A stretch of DNA of 64,000 nucleotides, taken from the NCBI RefSeq assembly GCF_000337375.1, contig NZ_AOJG01000017.1:1-64000 (forward strand), written 5' to 3'. The stretch comes from Halorubrum lipolyticum DSM 21995 (GTDB taxonomy: Archaea > Halobacteriota > Halobacteria > Halobacteriales > Haloferacaceae). Positions 32,796-41,595 of the stretch are shown piece after piece. Every line of letters starts with the position of its first letter. Position 1 is the stretch's first letter. Both the position numbers and the translations under genes were made by a program. Under the pieces are notes generated by a model, which made no database searches, had not been told where the DNA came from, and saw only the letters and a program-made list of their open reading frames with translations.

Positions 32796-34223
32796 ATGGA
32801 GCTCTCGCGGCTGCGGCGCGTCTGGACGCGGGTGTTCTCGCTCGCGTGGCCGGTCATGGCCGAGCAGACGTTCCGCACCGCGATGCGGACGACCGACATC
32901 CTCGTCACCGCGCTGTTCTCGCCGGCGGCCGTGGTCGCGATCGGGCTCGCGGACCTCTACGCCCGATTCCCCCTCCGGTTCGGGCTCGGGCTCGGGGGCG
33001 GCGCGATCGCGCTCTCCTCGCAGGACACCGGTGCGGGCGCGACCGACACGCGCGACGAGGCGGTGACGCAGGCGATCCTCTTCGGCGCGGTCGCGGGGAT
33101 CCCCTTCGTGTTCGTCGGCCTCTTCTTCGGCGAGTACGCGATCGGCGTGTTCGGACGGCTCGTCGGCGAGCGGACCTCCCCGGAGGTCGTCGCCCTCGGG
33201 TCGACGTACCTCGCGATCGTCTTCGCGACGGCCCCCGCTCGCCACGTCGCCCTGGTCGCCGCTCGCGCGCTACAGGGAACCGGCGACGCCCGCACCCCGA
33301 TGTACGTCAACGTCGCCGCCAACTCCGTCAACATCGCGGGCTCGATCGCCCTCGGGCTCGGCCTGTTCGGCCTCCCGCGGCTGGAGGTCGTCGGCGTCGG
33401 CCTCGCGACCGCCGGCGCCAACGTGCTCACGGCCGGGCTCCTCTGTCTCGCCATCTGGGGCCAGTGGACCGAGGCGTCGTTCGCGCGCCCCCGCGACCTC
33501 ACGATCGCGAGCCAGCTCCTCCGGGTGAGCGCCCCGCGCGTGCTCGAAGGGTTCGGCTCGGAGTTCGCCGAGTTCCCGTTCAACGCGCTACTCCTCGGCT
33601 TCGGCGAGCCGGTCAACGCGGGGTTCCAGATCGGGCGGCGGGTGTACCAGCAGGTGACGGGTCCGCTCTCCCGCGGGTACAACGTCGCCGCCTCGGTGCT
33701 GGTCGGCCAGTCGCTCGGCGCCGGCGACCCGGGCGAGGCCCGGTTCCACGGGTGGGCCGTCGCCGGGCTCGGCGTGCTCACGGTCGGCTCGATCGGCCTC
33801 GCCCTCGTCGCGCTCGCGCCCCGGCTGGTACCGGTCTTCACCGACGACGGGCCCACGATCGCGTACGCCGTCGACTTCGCTCGGGTCTACGGCCTCGCCG
33901 GCGCGGGGCTGGTGTGCTTCTCCGCGCTCTCCGGCGCGCTGCAGGGGGCCAGCGAGACACGAGTCCCGCTCGTCGCCCGCGTCTCCGGGATGTTCGTCCT
34001 CTTCCTCGGAGCCTCGTGGGTGCTCGGGCGGACAGCCGGGTTCGGTCCGCAGGGGGCCTACGTCGGCGTGTTCCTCGCGTACATGTGGATGGCGCTCGTC
34101 GTCGCCGCCGGCTTCCGCCACTCGGGGTGGGCCGACCGCGCCGCCGGGATGATGGCCGAGCGAGGAAGCGGCGGCCCCGTCACCGGCTCGACGCCGGACG
34201 AGCCACCGGACCGCGTCTCGTAG
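32796..34223 (+). CDS. MATE family efflux transporter
   Basis: A 475-residue protein with twelve predicted helices in two similar halves. Typical MATE segments are FSLAWPVMAEQTFRTAMRTT in the first helix and RRVYQQVTGPLSRGYNVAAS with VLVGQSLGAGDPGEARFHGW in the second half. It exports cationic drugs or metabolites using Na+ or H+. The gene stands alone with divergent GGCT-like and convergent-free neighbours. The ATG at 32796 gives a normal start. Confidence 0.9.
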   Translation: MELSRLRRVWTRVFSLAWPVMAEQTFRTAMRTTDILVTALFSPAAVVAIGLADLYARFPLRFGLGLGGGAIALSSQDTGAGATDTRDEAVTQAILFGAVAGIPFVFVGLFFGEYAIGVFGRLVGERTSPEVVALGSTYLAIVFATAPARHVALVAARALQGTGDARTPMYVNVAANSVNIAGSIALGLGLFGLPRLEVVGVGLATAGANVLTAGLLCLAIWGQWTEASFARPRDLTIASQLLRVSAPRVLEGFGSEFAEFPFNALLLGFGEPVNAGFQIGRRVYQQVTGPLSRGYNVAASVLVGQSLGAGDPGEARFHGWAVAGLGVLTVGSIGLALVALAPRLVPVFTDDGPTIAYAVDFARVYGLAGAGLVCFSALSGALQGASETRVPLVARVSGMFVLFLGASWVLGRTAGFGPQGAYVGVFLAYMWMALVVAAGFRHSGWADRAAGMMAERGSGGPVTGSTPDEPPDRVS

Positions 34224-34243
34224 CGAACGCCGGAGCCACTCGG

Positions 34244-34252
34244 CTTTTAAGT
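34244..34252 (+). promoter_or_regulatory. TATA box of the SpoIIM-like gene
   Basis: TTTTAAGTA lies 24-32 bases before the ATG at 34276, the spacing of a leaderless transcript. Confidence 0.55.
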
Positions 34253-34275
34253 ATCAGACCGCCGAAACGGTCGGC

Positions 34276-35784
34276 ATGGACCTGTCATCCGCCCTCTCCG
34301 CCACCGCGTCGACCCTCCGGCGGCGCCCCGCCGACCTGCTCCCGTTTTACCTCCTCGGCACGGCCGTCCCCGTCATCGCCCGGATGGGCCTCTTCGTCGC
34401 GCTCGCCGGGACGTACCTCCACTACGAGCTGACCGGGCAGCTCGACGCCGCGCGCCGAGCGCTCGCCGAACTCGACCTGACGCCGCCCGACACGCAAAAC
34501 CCCGAGGCGCTTGAGGCGTGGGCCGAGAGCGTGGTTCCCGCGCTCGAACCCCTCGCGTCGCCGACCGCGCTTCTCCTCCTGACCGCCGGGACGGCCGTGT
34601 CGGTTCTCTTGGCGGTCCTGACGTACGCCGCGGTCTCCGCCGGACAGATGTCGGCGGTCGCCGGTCGGGTTCGCGGCGGCCGCGGGCTCACCGCCGGAAT
34701 CGCCGGCGTTCGGGGTCGCTGGCTCACGTTCCTCGGGCTCTACGTCGCCGAGTTGCTGCTGTGGATCGGGGTGTCGCTGCTCGCCAGTCTCGCGATCGGC
34801 GGCGCGTTCTTGGTCAACCCCTTCTTCGGAGCCGCGGCCGCGCTCCTCTCGCTGCTCGTCGGACTGGTCGTCCTGCTCCTCGTCCGCGCGGTGTTCGCGT
34901 TCGCGCCGGCCGCGGTCGTCGTCGACGAGACGGGCGTGGTCGGCGCCGTCGAGGGGGCGGGCGGGTTCATCCGGTCGAACCCCGTCGACGCCCTCGCGTA
35001 CCTCGTCGTCGCCGTCGGCGTGCTCGTGGCCATCTCCTCGGCCGCGTCGGCGCTCGCGTTCCTCGGCGGCGGGGCCGCCGTCGCGCTCGCCAGCGCGGTC
35101 GTCGCCGCTCCGGCGCTCGACCTGCTCAAGACCGTCCTGTACGGCGACCACCGCGGCGCGGTCGCTCCCGTCGATCCGGTCGACGCTCGGCTCCGCGACC
35201 AGTTCGTCGGGGGCGTCCGCCGCGGCTGGCGTGAGATGACCGCATTCGTCCGGCGAACGCCCGGACTGCACGCGATCGCGATCCTCGTCGGCGTCGGGTT
35301 CGGCGCGGTCGGCTGGCTCGCCGTCGACCCCTTCGTTGGTACGATCACCACGTCGATCGAGTCGCGGCTGGTCGGCCACCTCCCGCCGGCGGCCGCGCTC
35401 AACTTCTTCGGCAACAACTGGTCGGTCGCGATCGCGACCTCGTTCGGCGGCGTCGCGCTCGTGCTCCCCGCGCTCTCGTCGATCGCGTTCAACGGGGTCG
35501 CGCTCGGCGCTACCGCCGCGTTAGAGCAGAACCTCGCCGCGCTGCTCGCGTTCGTCGCCCCGCACGGGATCCTCGAGATCCCCGCGCTGTTCGTCTCCGG
35601 CGCGCTCGGAATCCACCTGGGGGCCGTCTCGTGGCGGGCGTTCCGCGGCCGCCTGTCCCGCGAGGCGTTCGCGGACGCGCTCGAAGACGCGTTCTGGGTG
35701 CTGATGGGCGTCGGGGTGCTGATCGCGGTCGCCGCGGTCATCGAGGGGTTCGTGAGCCCGTACTACTGGCGGCCGTTCCTCTAG
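34276..35784 (+). CDS. Stage II sporulation protein M-like (SpoIIM/DUF95) membrane protein
   Basis: A 502-residue polytopic protein with about ten helices. Residues 1-320 form a DUF7847-like membrane region with an N-terminal SATASTLRRRPADLLPFYLL motif. The C-terminal ~170 residues match the SpoIIM/DUF95 fold, with FFGNNWSVAIATSFGGVALV, then HGILEIPALFVSGALGIHLG as the family signature. In archaea this domain is of unknown function; in Bacillus SpoIIM helps engulfment by peptidoglycan hydrolysis, which cannot apply here. Confidence 0.85.
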   Translation: MDLSSALSATASTLRRRPADLLPFYLLGTAVPVIARMGLFVALAGTYLHYELTGQLDAARRALAELDLTPPDTQNPEALEAWAESVVPALEPLASPTALLLLTAGTAVSVLLAVLTYAAVSAGQMSAVAGRVRGGRGLTAGIAGVRGRWLTFLGLYVAELLLWIGVSLLASLAIGGAFLVNPFFGAAAALLSLLVGLVVLLLVRAVFAFAPAAVVVDETGVVGAVEGAGGFIRSNPVDALAYLVVAVGVLVAISSAASALAFLGGGAAVALASAVVAAPALDLLKTVLYGDHRGAVAPVDPVDARLRDQFVGGVRRGWREMTAFVRRTPGLHAIAILVGVGFGAVGWLAVDPFVGTITTSIESRLVGHLPPAAALNFFGNNWSVAIATSFGGVALVLPALSSIAFNGVALGATAALEQNLAALLAFVAPHGILEIPALFVSGALGIHLGAVSWRAFRGRLSREAFADALEDAFWVLMGVGVLIAVAAVIEGFVSPYYWRPFL

Positions 35785-35878
35785 ACCTCGACTCCTCGGG
35801 GTCGTCACCGTCGTTTCGCTCCTCCTCACCGACTCCCGCCCGTACGTTCAAGTCGCTCCGTCTCGAATCCTGACCTGT

Positions 35879-36430
35879 ATGACGCGACGCGATCCCTTCA
35901 CCGAGATAGAGGACCTGCTCGAACGGATGGGACGGGAGTTCGAGGAGCTCGGCGGCACGCTCGACACGCCGGGGTCCGGCGCCCCGACCCTTCCGGGCGC
36001 CCGCGACGTCGACGTCGACGTCATCGAGGACGACGAGACGATCACGGTGCTCGCGGACCTCCCCGGCTTCGACGCCGACGAGATCGAGGTCGAGCTCCGC
36101 GACGAGACCCTCTCGATCGCGGCCACCCGCGAGGAGACCCGGGACGCCGAGACGACCGTCGACGGGGACGAAGGTCCCACGAACGCCGTCGCCGACGCCG
36201 ACGGCGACGACGCGGACGACACGGGCGACGACTCCGAGGCCGGAGACGACGCGGGCGTTCGCTACCACCGCCACGAGCGCCGTCGCCGCGCGGTGTCTCG
36301 GCGGGTTCCGATCCCCGAGCCCGTCGAACGCGACGGCGCGACCGCCTCGTACGACGACGGCGTCCTCACCGTCACCCTTCCCAAGCGGTCGTCGTCGGAC
36401 GGCGCCGGCCACAGCATCGACGTGTCGTGA
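35879..36430 (+). CDS. Hsp20/alpha-crystallin small heat shock protein (with acidic insert)
   Basis: A 183-residue chaperone. The alpha-crystallin domain begins DVDVIEDDETITVLADLPGF and ends YDDGVLTVTLPKR (the A-x-x-x-x-G-V-L/I motif). Between its strands a 40-residue acidic insert (residues ~92-125, GDDADDTGDDSEAGDD) interrupts the loop. A second Hsp20 gene follows at 36556 on the same strand, a tandem duplication. It would hold unfolded proteins under heat or salt stress. Confidence 0.9.
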   Translation: MTRRDPFTEIEDLLERMGREFEELGGTLDTPGSGAPTLPGARDVDVDVIEDDETITVLADLPGFDADEIEVELRDETLSIAATREETRDAETTVDGDEGPTNAVADADGDDADDTGDDSEAGDDAGVRYHRHERRRRAVSRRVPIPEPVERDGATASYDDGVLTVTLPKRSSSDGAGHSIDVS

Positions 36431-36555
36431 CGCGACCGGCCGAGAACGGACCTCGGCGCCGCCGCCGGCGTGAGACCCCTCGGAGCCCCTGACGCGAGCT
36501 AGCAGCTATCCTGTCGTCTTTAATACCACAGAAGACGTCTGTAAGGGTGAGTATC

Positions 36556-36984
36556 ATGAACCGAACCAACCCCTTCGACGAAATCGAGCAGTTCTTCGGC
36601 CGCACCCCCTTCGGCGGCGACCGCGCGTGGGGGCGAGACCTCCGGACCACCGACATCGACGTGGCCGAGTACGACGACGAGTTCGTCGTCATGGCCGACC
36701 TCCCGGGATACGACCGCGAGGACATCGATGTGCGGGCGGCGGAGGGTCGGCTCACGATCACCGCCGAGCGCGACGCGGAGCGCGAGGACGGTGAGCACGA
36801 CGACGCGGACCGACGGTACCTCCGACGCGAGCGCCGCCACGAGTCGATCACCCGGTCCGTCGACCTCCCGGGACCCGTCGCCGACGAGGACGCGAGCGCG
36901 ACGTACCGCCACGGCGTGCTCACGGTCACGCTTCCGAAGGTCGCCGACGATGCGGACGACGACCACCGGATCGACGTGGCCTAG
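36556..36984 (+). CDS. Hsp20/alpha-crystallin small heat shock protein
   Basis: A 142-residue chaperone. NPFDEIEQFFGRTPFGGD at the N-terminus and the domain with VMADLPGYDREDIDVRA, then ATYRHGVLTVTLPKV, match archaeal Hsp20. A GTG three codons earlier (36547) is possible, but the AT-rich CTTTAATACC at about 36518 fits a start at ATG 36556. It differs from its upstream neighbour by lacking the acidic insert. Confidence 0.92.
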   Translation: MNRTNPFDEIEQFFGRTPFGGDRAWGRDLRTTDIDVAEYDDEFVVMADLPGYDREDIDVRAAEGRLTITAERDAEREDGEHDDADRRYLRRERRHESITRSVDLPGPVADEDASATYRHGVLTVTLPKVADDADDDHRIDVA

Positions 36985-37061
36985 GACCGACTCCGGTTTT
37001 CTCCCCGCCGTTTTTGACTCTCGCCGACAGCTTCTCCACGCGTCGCGTGGTACGCGAACGC

Positions 37062-37712
37062 ATGGACGACGCCGATCGCGACGCGACCCCCAGCGACGAC
37101 GCGGCCCGCCGCGAGCTCGTCGACGGGCTCCGCCGCCGGCTCGACGTCGACGAGCGGACGCTCGCGGCGATCGAGGCGGTCCCGCGGCACCTGTTCGTCC
37201 CGGAGCGTCACCGGTCGCGCGCCTACGCGGACCGGCCGCTCCCGATCGGCCACGATCAGACGATCAGCGCGCCGCACATGGTCGCGCTCATGACTGACCT
37301 GCTCGATGTCGAACCGGGAGACAGGGTCTTCGAGGTCGGTACGGGCTGTGGCTACCACGCCGCGGTCGTCGCCGAAATCGTCGGCGCGCGGAACGTCTAC
37401 AGCGTCGAGTACGTCCCGGATCTGGCCGAGGCGGCCCGCGATCGGCTCCACCGGCTCGGGTACGACGTGACCGTCCGCGCCGGCGACGGACGGACGGCGT
37501 TCCCCGACGAGCCCCCCTTCGACGCCGCCTACCTGACCTGCGCGCCGACGGGTGGCACCCCGGACTCGATCGTCGACCGCGTGCGGACGGGCGGTCGCGT
37601 CGTCGCGCCGGTCGGCCGCGCCGGCGGACAGCGGCTCGTCCGCCTGACGGTGACGGAGGGAGCGGTCGACCGCGAAGACCACGGCGGCGTCCGGTTCGTT
37701 CCGATGCAGTGA
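37062..37712 (+). CDS. pcm: Protein-L-isoaspartate O-methyltransferase
   Basis: A 216-residue repair enzyme that methylates isoaspartyl residues in aged proteins with SAM. The family signatures are present: FVPERHRSRAYADRPLPIGH, then the substrate motif DQTISAPHMVA, and SAM motif VFEVGTGCGYHAAVVAEIVG. The ATG at 37062 was chosen over 37014 because the latter lies in an unsupported extension. It follows the Hsp20 pair and precedes a divergent paralogue, making a protein-quality-control neighbourhood. Confidence 0.93.
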   Translation: MDDADRDATPSDDAARRELVDGLRRRLDVDERTLAAIEAVPRHLFVPERHRSRAYADRPLPIGHDQTISAPHMVALMTDLLDVEPGDRVFEVGTGCGYHAAVVAEIVGARNVYSVEYVPDLAEAARDRLHRLGYDVTVRAGDGRTAFPDEPPFDAAYLTCAPTGGTPDSIVDRVRTGGRVVAPVGRAGGQRLVRLTVTEGAVDREDHGGVRFVPMQ

Positions 37713-37782
37713 CGGGCGGTACGGCACGGAGCGACGCGATCGCGAACGAGCGCTTTTAGAGGACCGAGCACCGAGTTCGACC

Positions 37783-38583
37783 ATGGACGAGGCGTCGATT
37801 CGGGCCGACATGATCGAGGGGCTCGAACACCAGATCGGCGAGACGCTGGACGCGCCCGTGCTGGCTGCGCTCCAGCGCGTCTCACGGGACCCGTTCGTCG
37901 ACGACGCCTCGACGACCGGGGCCGGGACCGGTCAGGGAGCCGGGGGCGGCGGGAACGGGGACCGGTCGCTCGCGCCTGCGACGGTCGTGCGGTTGATCTC
38001 CGCGCTCGACGCCGACGAGGGCGACGAGGTGCTCGTCGTGGGGGCAGGCGTCGGCTACTCGGTCGCGCTGCTCGCCGAGATCGTCGGTGCGAGACACGTC
38101 CACGCGGTCGACATCGACCGCGAGGCGGTCGCGCTCGCCCGCTCGAACCTCTCGACGGCCGGCTACGACGCCGTCCTCGTCGACCGGCGCGACGGTGCGA
38201 ACGGGTTGCCCGAGTACGCACCGTACGACCGGATACTCCTCGAGGCAGGGGTCGTCGAGCCGCCGCGCGCGCTCCGCGAGCAGTTGGCCGAGAGCGGCCG
38301 GATCGTCTACCCCCGTGGGACCGCGGTCCAGACGATCGCCGCGATCGAACCCGATCCCGAGGGGGCAACGTCCGACGACGCAGCGGACGACGACGCGCCG
38401 ACCGGCTTCCGAACGGTCGAAACGGTCGGTCCGGCGCGGCTCCAGCCGATGCTCGTCGACGGCGAGCAACGCGGCGTCGAGCGGAACCGAACGCGCCGCG
38501 AGGACGCCGAACGCGCCGAGCAAGGGCACTTCGCGCGGCACGGCTGGGAACAGGACTGGATCGACTGGGACGACCGTCTCTAA
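37783..38583 (+). CDS. Protein-L-isoaspartate methyltransferase-like protein (divergent paralogue)
   Basis: A 266-residue protein with the same fold as its neighbour: VLVVGAGVGYSVALLAEIVG is the SAM loop and HAVDIDREAVALARSNLSTA the next motif. The active-site loop, DQTISAPHM in the neighbour, reads GDRSLAPATVV here, so the Thr-Ile-Ser set is not kept. A Gly-rich insert (residues ~45-58) precedes it, and the C-terminus (HGWEQDWIDWDDRL) is rich in Trp. It may bind SAM but have another target. CTTTTAGA at 37754 is a likely TATA box. Confidence 0.8.
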   Translation: MDEASIRADMIEGLEHQIGETLDAPVLAALQRVSRDPFVDDASTTGAGTGQGAGGGGNGDRSLAPATVVRLISALDADEGDEVLVVGAGVGYSVALLAEIVGARHVHAVDIDREAVALARSNLSTAGYDAVLVDRRDGANGLPEYAPYDRILLEAGVVEPPRALREQLAESGRIVYPRGTAVQTIAAIEPDPEGATSDDAADDDAPTGFRTVETVGPARLQPMLVDGEQRGVERNRTRREDAERAEQGHFARHGWEQDWIDWDDRL

Positions 38584-39060
38584 CTACTCCGCGACCACCA
38601 GCACCTCCGTGTTCCCGCGCTCGTCGACGTAGTCGCCCTCCGCCGGCGGTTTCACCTCGACGGTGAGGGTCCCGTCCGGCTGGTTCGGACCGAGCTCCGG
38701 GTCGACGTCGACGGTCGCAGTTCCGTCCGAGCCTGTCGTCGCAGTGGCGACGCCGTCGATCTGTGCCGACCCGCTGCGAACGATCACCGTCGCGTCCGAG
38801 ACGCGGGAGCCGTCCGGATCGAGGACGGCGATGTCGATCGACTGCTCGCCCGGCGTCGTCACCTCCGGCTCCGGCTGCGCGTCGAGCTCCGTCGCGGCCA
38901 GCCCGTCGATGTCACCGATCATCCCCATCATCACGCTGAGGCTCGCGACGCCGACGACGAGGGCGATGACCAGCCTGACCGGCAGGCCCTCGATGGCCCG
39001 ACGGTCCGAGCGAAAGGATCGGTCGTTCGCGGTGCGTCCGTCCCGTTTCGAGTGGGGCAT
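38584..39060 (-). CDS. Membrane-anchored protein with Ig-like domain (DUF7382-like)
   Basis: A 158-residue protein. A single N-terminal membrane helix (LPVRLVIALVVGVASLSVMM) follows a basic stretch, then a ~100-residue beta-sandwich (QSIDIAVLDPDGSRVSDATV, later TVDVDPELGPNQPDGTLTVE) resembling a carboxypeptidase-regulatory or Ig-like fold. The stop abuts the methyltransferase-like gene (convergent). A pilin-like nature is possible, as the hydrophobic stretch follows charged residues, but no clear prepilin peptidase site is seen. The ATG at 39060 is used. Confidence 0.7.
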   Translation of the reverse strand: MPHSKRDGRTANDRSFRSDRRAIEGLPVRLVIALVVGVASLSVMMGMIGDIDGLAATELDAQPEPEVTTPGEQSIDIAVLDPDGSRVSDATVIVRSGSAQIDGVATATTGSDGTATVDVDPELGPNQPDGTLTVEVKPPAEGDYVDERGNTEVLVVAE

Positions 39061-39231
39061 ACCGTCGGTGCCCGCGGTATCACTGATAAAGGGTCGGACG
39101 CACCGCTCGGGAGAGGGGCCGACTCGTCGGTCGATCGGAGGCCGTCGCCCGATCGGAGGCCGTCGCCCGAGCGGAATCTCGCGTCCGCGTTCGTCCCGGC
39201 CTTTTTGTACGATACCGGGGACACCGCGGCT

Positions 39232-40455
39232 ATGTACGTGCTCGGACGCGATTCCGATTCGGACGACGGAAGCGGTTCGGACGACGGAAGCGGTTCGGAC
39301 GGCGGAGGCGGTTCGGACGACGGAGGCGGCCAACCCGGATCGAACGGTGACGGCGACGGCGTGCGACCCCCCACCGTCCGGCTCGGGTCGTTCCTCGCGC
39401 GCGACGGCGGCAGCGCTGGGGCCGAGGTCGGCCTCGACGCCGACGGCCCGCACGCCGGCGTCGTCTTCGGCAAGCGGGGAACCGGGAAGTCGTACACGCT
39501 CGGCGTTCTCGCGGAGGGACTCGCGGCGGCCCGCGGCGTCGCGCCGGTCGTCGTCGACCCGATGGGCGTCTTCGACGGGCTCCGGGCCGCCGGCGGACGG
39601 GTCGTCGAACCGCGAGTCCGTCCGGCGGCGATACCCCCCGAGGCGTGGCCGGACCTGCTCGGCCTCGATCCGGCGAGCGGACCCGGGAGTCTGGTGTGGC
39701 GCGCCGTCGCCGACGCCCTCGACGCCTCCGACACTGCCGCGGCCCGGGAGGACTCGGAGAGGTCGGGCGATTCGCCCTCCATCGCGGCGCTCCGCGAGCG
39801 CGTCACCGACGCGGACGCGCCCGCCGCCGACCGCCGCGCGGCGGCGAACCACCTGCGGCTCGCGGCGTCGTGGGACGTGTTCGACGCGGACGCGTCGCCG
39901 GTCGCCCGACTCGCCGGCGACGGGGCGCCGACCGTGCTCGATCTCGCCGGAACTCCGGAAGCGGCCGCAGCGGCAGTCGTGAGGGCCGTCGGTCGCGGCC
40001 TCTACGACGCCCGGATCGACGGCGACCTCGGTCGACTCCCGTGGCTGCTCGTCGACGAGGCTCACACCTTTTTCGGCGGCGTCGCCGACCCCGCGCTCCG
40101 GACGCTGCTGACTCGCGGCCGCGCGCCCGGCGTCTCGCTCGTCTGCGCGACGCAGCGTCCCGGCGCGCTGCCGAGCGTCGCCGTCTCGCAGTCGGACCTA
40201 CTTGTGGCCCACCGGCTCACCGCCGAGCGCGACCTCGATCGCCTCGCCGAGGCGGAGGCGACCTACCTCTCCGGCGACCTCGCGTCGCGGCTCCCGACCG
40301 AGACCGGCGAGGCGATGGTCGTCGACGACGCGACGGAGACGGCGCACACCGTTCGGGTTCGGGAGCGACGGACTCCGCACGGCGGCGGGAGTCCGCGAGC
40401 GAGCGGGACGGCGGCAGCCACGGACGGCGGCGCGAAGTCCGAAGACCCAAGATAG
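39232..40455 (+). CDS. HerA-like ATPase (DUF87/FtsK superfamily)
   Basis: A 407-residue protein. After a Gly/Ser/Asp-rich N-terminal linker made of four 18-base repeats, a P-loop GKRGTGKSYTLGVLAEG, a Walker B LPWLLVDEAHTFFGG and an arginine-containing region (LTRGRAPGVSLVCATQRPGA) mark a HerA-type ATPase. HerA works with NurA in DNA end resection, but no NurA gene is adjacent; many haloarchaeal HerA-like proteins have other or unknown roles. The ATG at 39232 is placed about 25 bases after an AT-rich CTTTTTGTAC. Confidence 0.82.
   Translation: MYVLGRDSDSDDGSGSDDGSGSDGGGGSDDGGGQPGSNGDGDGVRPPTVRLGSFLARDGGSAGAEVGLDADGPHAGVVFGKRGTGKSYTLGVLAEGLAAARGVAPVVVDPMGVFDGLRAAGGRVVEPRVRPAAIPPEAWPDLLGLDPASGPGSLVWRAVADALDASDTAAAREDSERSGDSPSIAALRERVTDADAPAADRRAAANHLRLAASWDVFDADASPVARLAGDGAPTVLDLAGTPEAAAAAVVRAVGRGLYDARIDGDLGRLPWLLVDEAHTFFGGVADPALRTLLTRGRAPGVSLVCATQRPGALPSVAVSQSDLLVAHRLTAERDLDRLAEAEATYLSGDLASRLPTETGEAMVVDDATETAHTVRVRERRTPHGGGSPRASGTAAATDGGAKSEDPR
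39258..39329. repeat. 18-base tandem repeat in the HerA-like gene (four copies)
   Basis: TTCGGACGACGGAAGCGG recurs at 39258, 39276, 39294 and 39312 with G/A changes. It encodes a Ser-Asp-(Asp/Gly)-Gly-(Ser/Gly)-Gly linker at the protein N-terminus. A different 18-base pair (GATCGGAGGCCGTCGCCC) lies just upstream at about 39135-39170. Confidence 0.9.
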
Positions 40456-40474
40456 CCGCCCTCGACGGCCCGGT

Positions 40475-40822
40475 ATGGAACGGACGCCGCTCGGGTTCCT
40501 CCTCGTCGCGCTCGGCGGGTTCGTCGGCGCCGTCACCAGATACGGGATCGACGTCGCCGTCGGCGACGTGACCGGAGCCGGAACGCTCCTCGCGAACGTC
40601 CTCGGCTCCTTCACGCTCGGGCTGCTGCTCACGCGCACCGCGCGCCACCGGACGCGGCTGTTCGTCGGCACCGGCGCGCTCTCCTCGTTCACCACCTACA
40701 GCACCTTCGTCGGCGACGCCGTGACGCTCGGAACGACGGTCGGCGCCGCGTACGTCGCGGCGAGCTACGCCGCCGGCTTCGCGGCCGCCGCGGCCGGGCT
40801 GTTCGTCGGGGGACGACTGTGA
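40475..40822 (+). CDS. crcB: Fluoride ion channel CrcB/Fluc, subunit 1
   Basis: A 115-residue channel with four helices. GFVGAVTRYGIDVAVGDV, the pore asparagine region LLANVLGSFTLGLLLT and FVGTGALSSFTTYSTFVGDA (the phenylalanine box) are conserved. It exports fluoride. The second crcB gene overlaps its stop by four bases (GTGA), so the pair probably forms a heterodimeric channel. No fluoride riboswitch was recognised upstream. Confidence 0.93.
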   Translation: MERTPLGFLLVALGGFVGAVTRYGIDVAVGDVTGAGTLLANVLGSFTLGLLLTRTARHRTRLFVGTGALSSFTTYSTFVGDAVTLGTTVGAAYVAASYAAGFAAAAAGLFVGGRL

Positions 40823-41175
40823 CCGACCCCCTGCTCGCGGCCGCTCTCGTCGGTCTCGGCGGCTCGGTCGGTGCCGTGGGGCGGCACGCGGTCGGCCTCC
40901 GCATCGAGGGGCGACGCTCCGTCCTGACCGTCAACGCGCTCGGGAGCCTCGCGCTCGGCGCCCTCCTCGCCGCACCGATCGGCTCGGAAGCGACGCTCCT
41001 CGCCGCCGTCGGGTTCTGCGGCGCCTTCACGACGTTCTCCTCGTTCGCCGTCGAGACGGTTTCGACCGCGGCCGACGGAGAGGGCCGAATCGCGGCCGGA
41101 TTCGCGGCCGCGAACCTGGCCGCCGCGCTGCTCGCGTTCCTCGGCGGCGCGGCGGTCGTCGGCGCGCTCGCCTGA
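40819..41175 (+). CDS. crcB: Fluoride ion channel CrcB/Fluc, subunit 2
   Basis: A 118-residue channel (GTG start, overlapping subunit 1). Conserved parts are LGGSVGAVGRHAVGLRIEG, the pore-region asparagine in LTVNALGSLALGALL and VGFCGAFTTFSSFAVETV. It differs enough from subunit 1 to be a partner rather than a recent copy. Confidence 0.92.
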   Translation: MTDPLLAAALVGLGGSVGAVGRHAVGLRIEGRRSVLTVNALGSLALGALLAAPIGSEATLLAAVGFCGAFTTFSSFAVETVSTAADGEGRIAAGFAAANLAAALLAFLGGAAVVGALA

Positions 41176-41228
41176 TCGCGGCTCGAGGGAACGACAGGTA
41201 CAGGCGGGTCCGGACCGTAGCCTCTCGC

Positions 41229-41555
41229 GTGACCGACGACGCCGAAGATCGGGCCGACGCCGACGGGTCCGCAGTCGACCCCGCGTCTCCCAACGTTCCG
41301 CCCAACGACCGCGACGGCCCCGACGCGCCGGTCGATTTCGGCGACCTCACGCTCCCGCAACGCGCGTTCGTCGCGGCCGTCCAGAACCCGACCCGAGGGG
41401 TCGTGATCGCCGGCCTGCTCGCGTTCGCGTTCTCGTTTTACGTCGCCTTCTGGCTGGTCTTCCCGCGGGTCGCGGCCTTCATGTCGGCTATCGGCGCCGT
41501 CCTGATCGGACTCGTCGCGCTCGTGTACCTCGTCTCGGGGCGGCTGTCCCGGTAG
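41229..41555 (+). CDS. Small haloarchaeal membrane protein (DUF7536-like)
   Basis: A 108-residue protein with a GTG start. The N-terminal half is acidic and disordered; LPQRAFVAAVQNPTRG follows, then two helices (VVIAGLLAFAFSFYVAFWLV and SAIGAVLIGLVALVYLVS). Similar proteins occur in many haloarchaea. Function is unknown. Confidence 0.65.
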   Translation: MTDDAEDRADADGSAVDPASPNVPPNDRDGPDAPVDFGDLTLPQRAFVAAVQNPTRGVVIAGLLAFAFSFYVAFWLVFPRVAAFMSAIGAVLIGLVALVYLVSGRLSR

Positions 41556-41595
41556 GTCTCCACCAAGTCCCGTTCCTCGCGTCCCGCTACGCGAC

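Noticed and set aside
40456-40474. Fluoride riboswitch before the crcB pair
   Set aside because: The gap to the previous gene is only 19 bases, too short for the aptamer.
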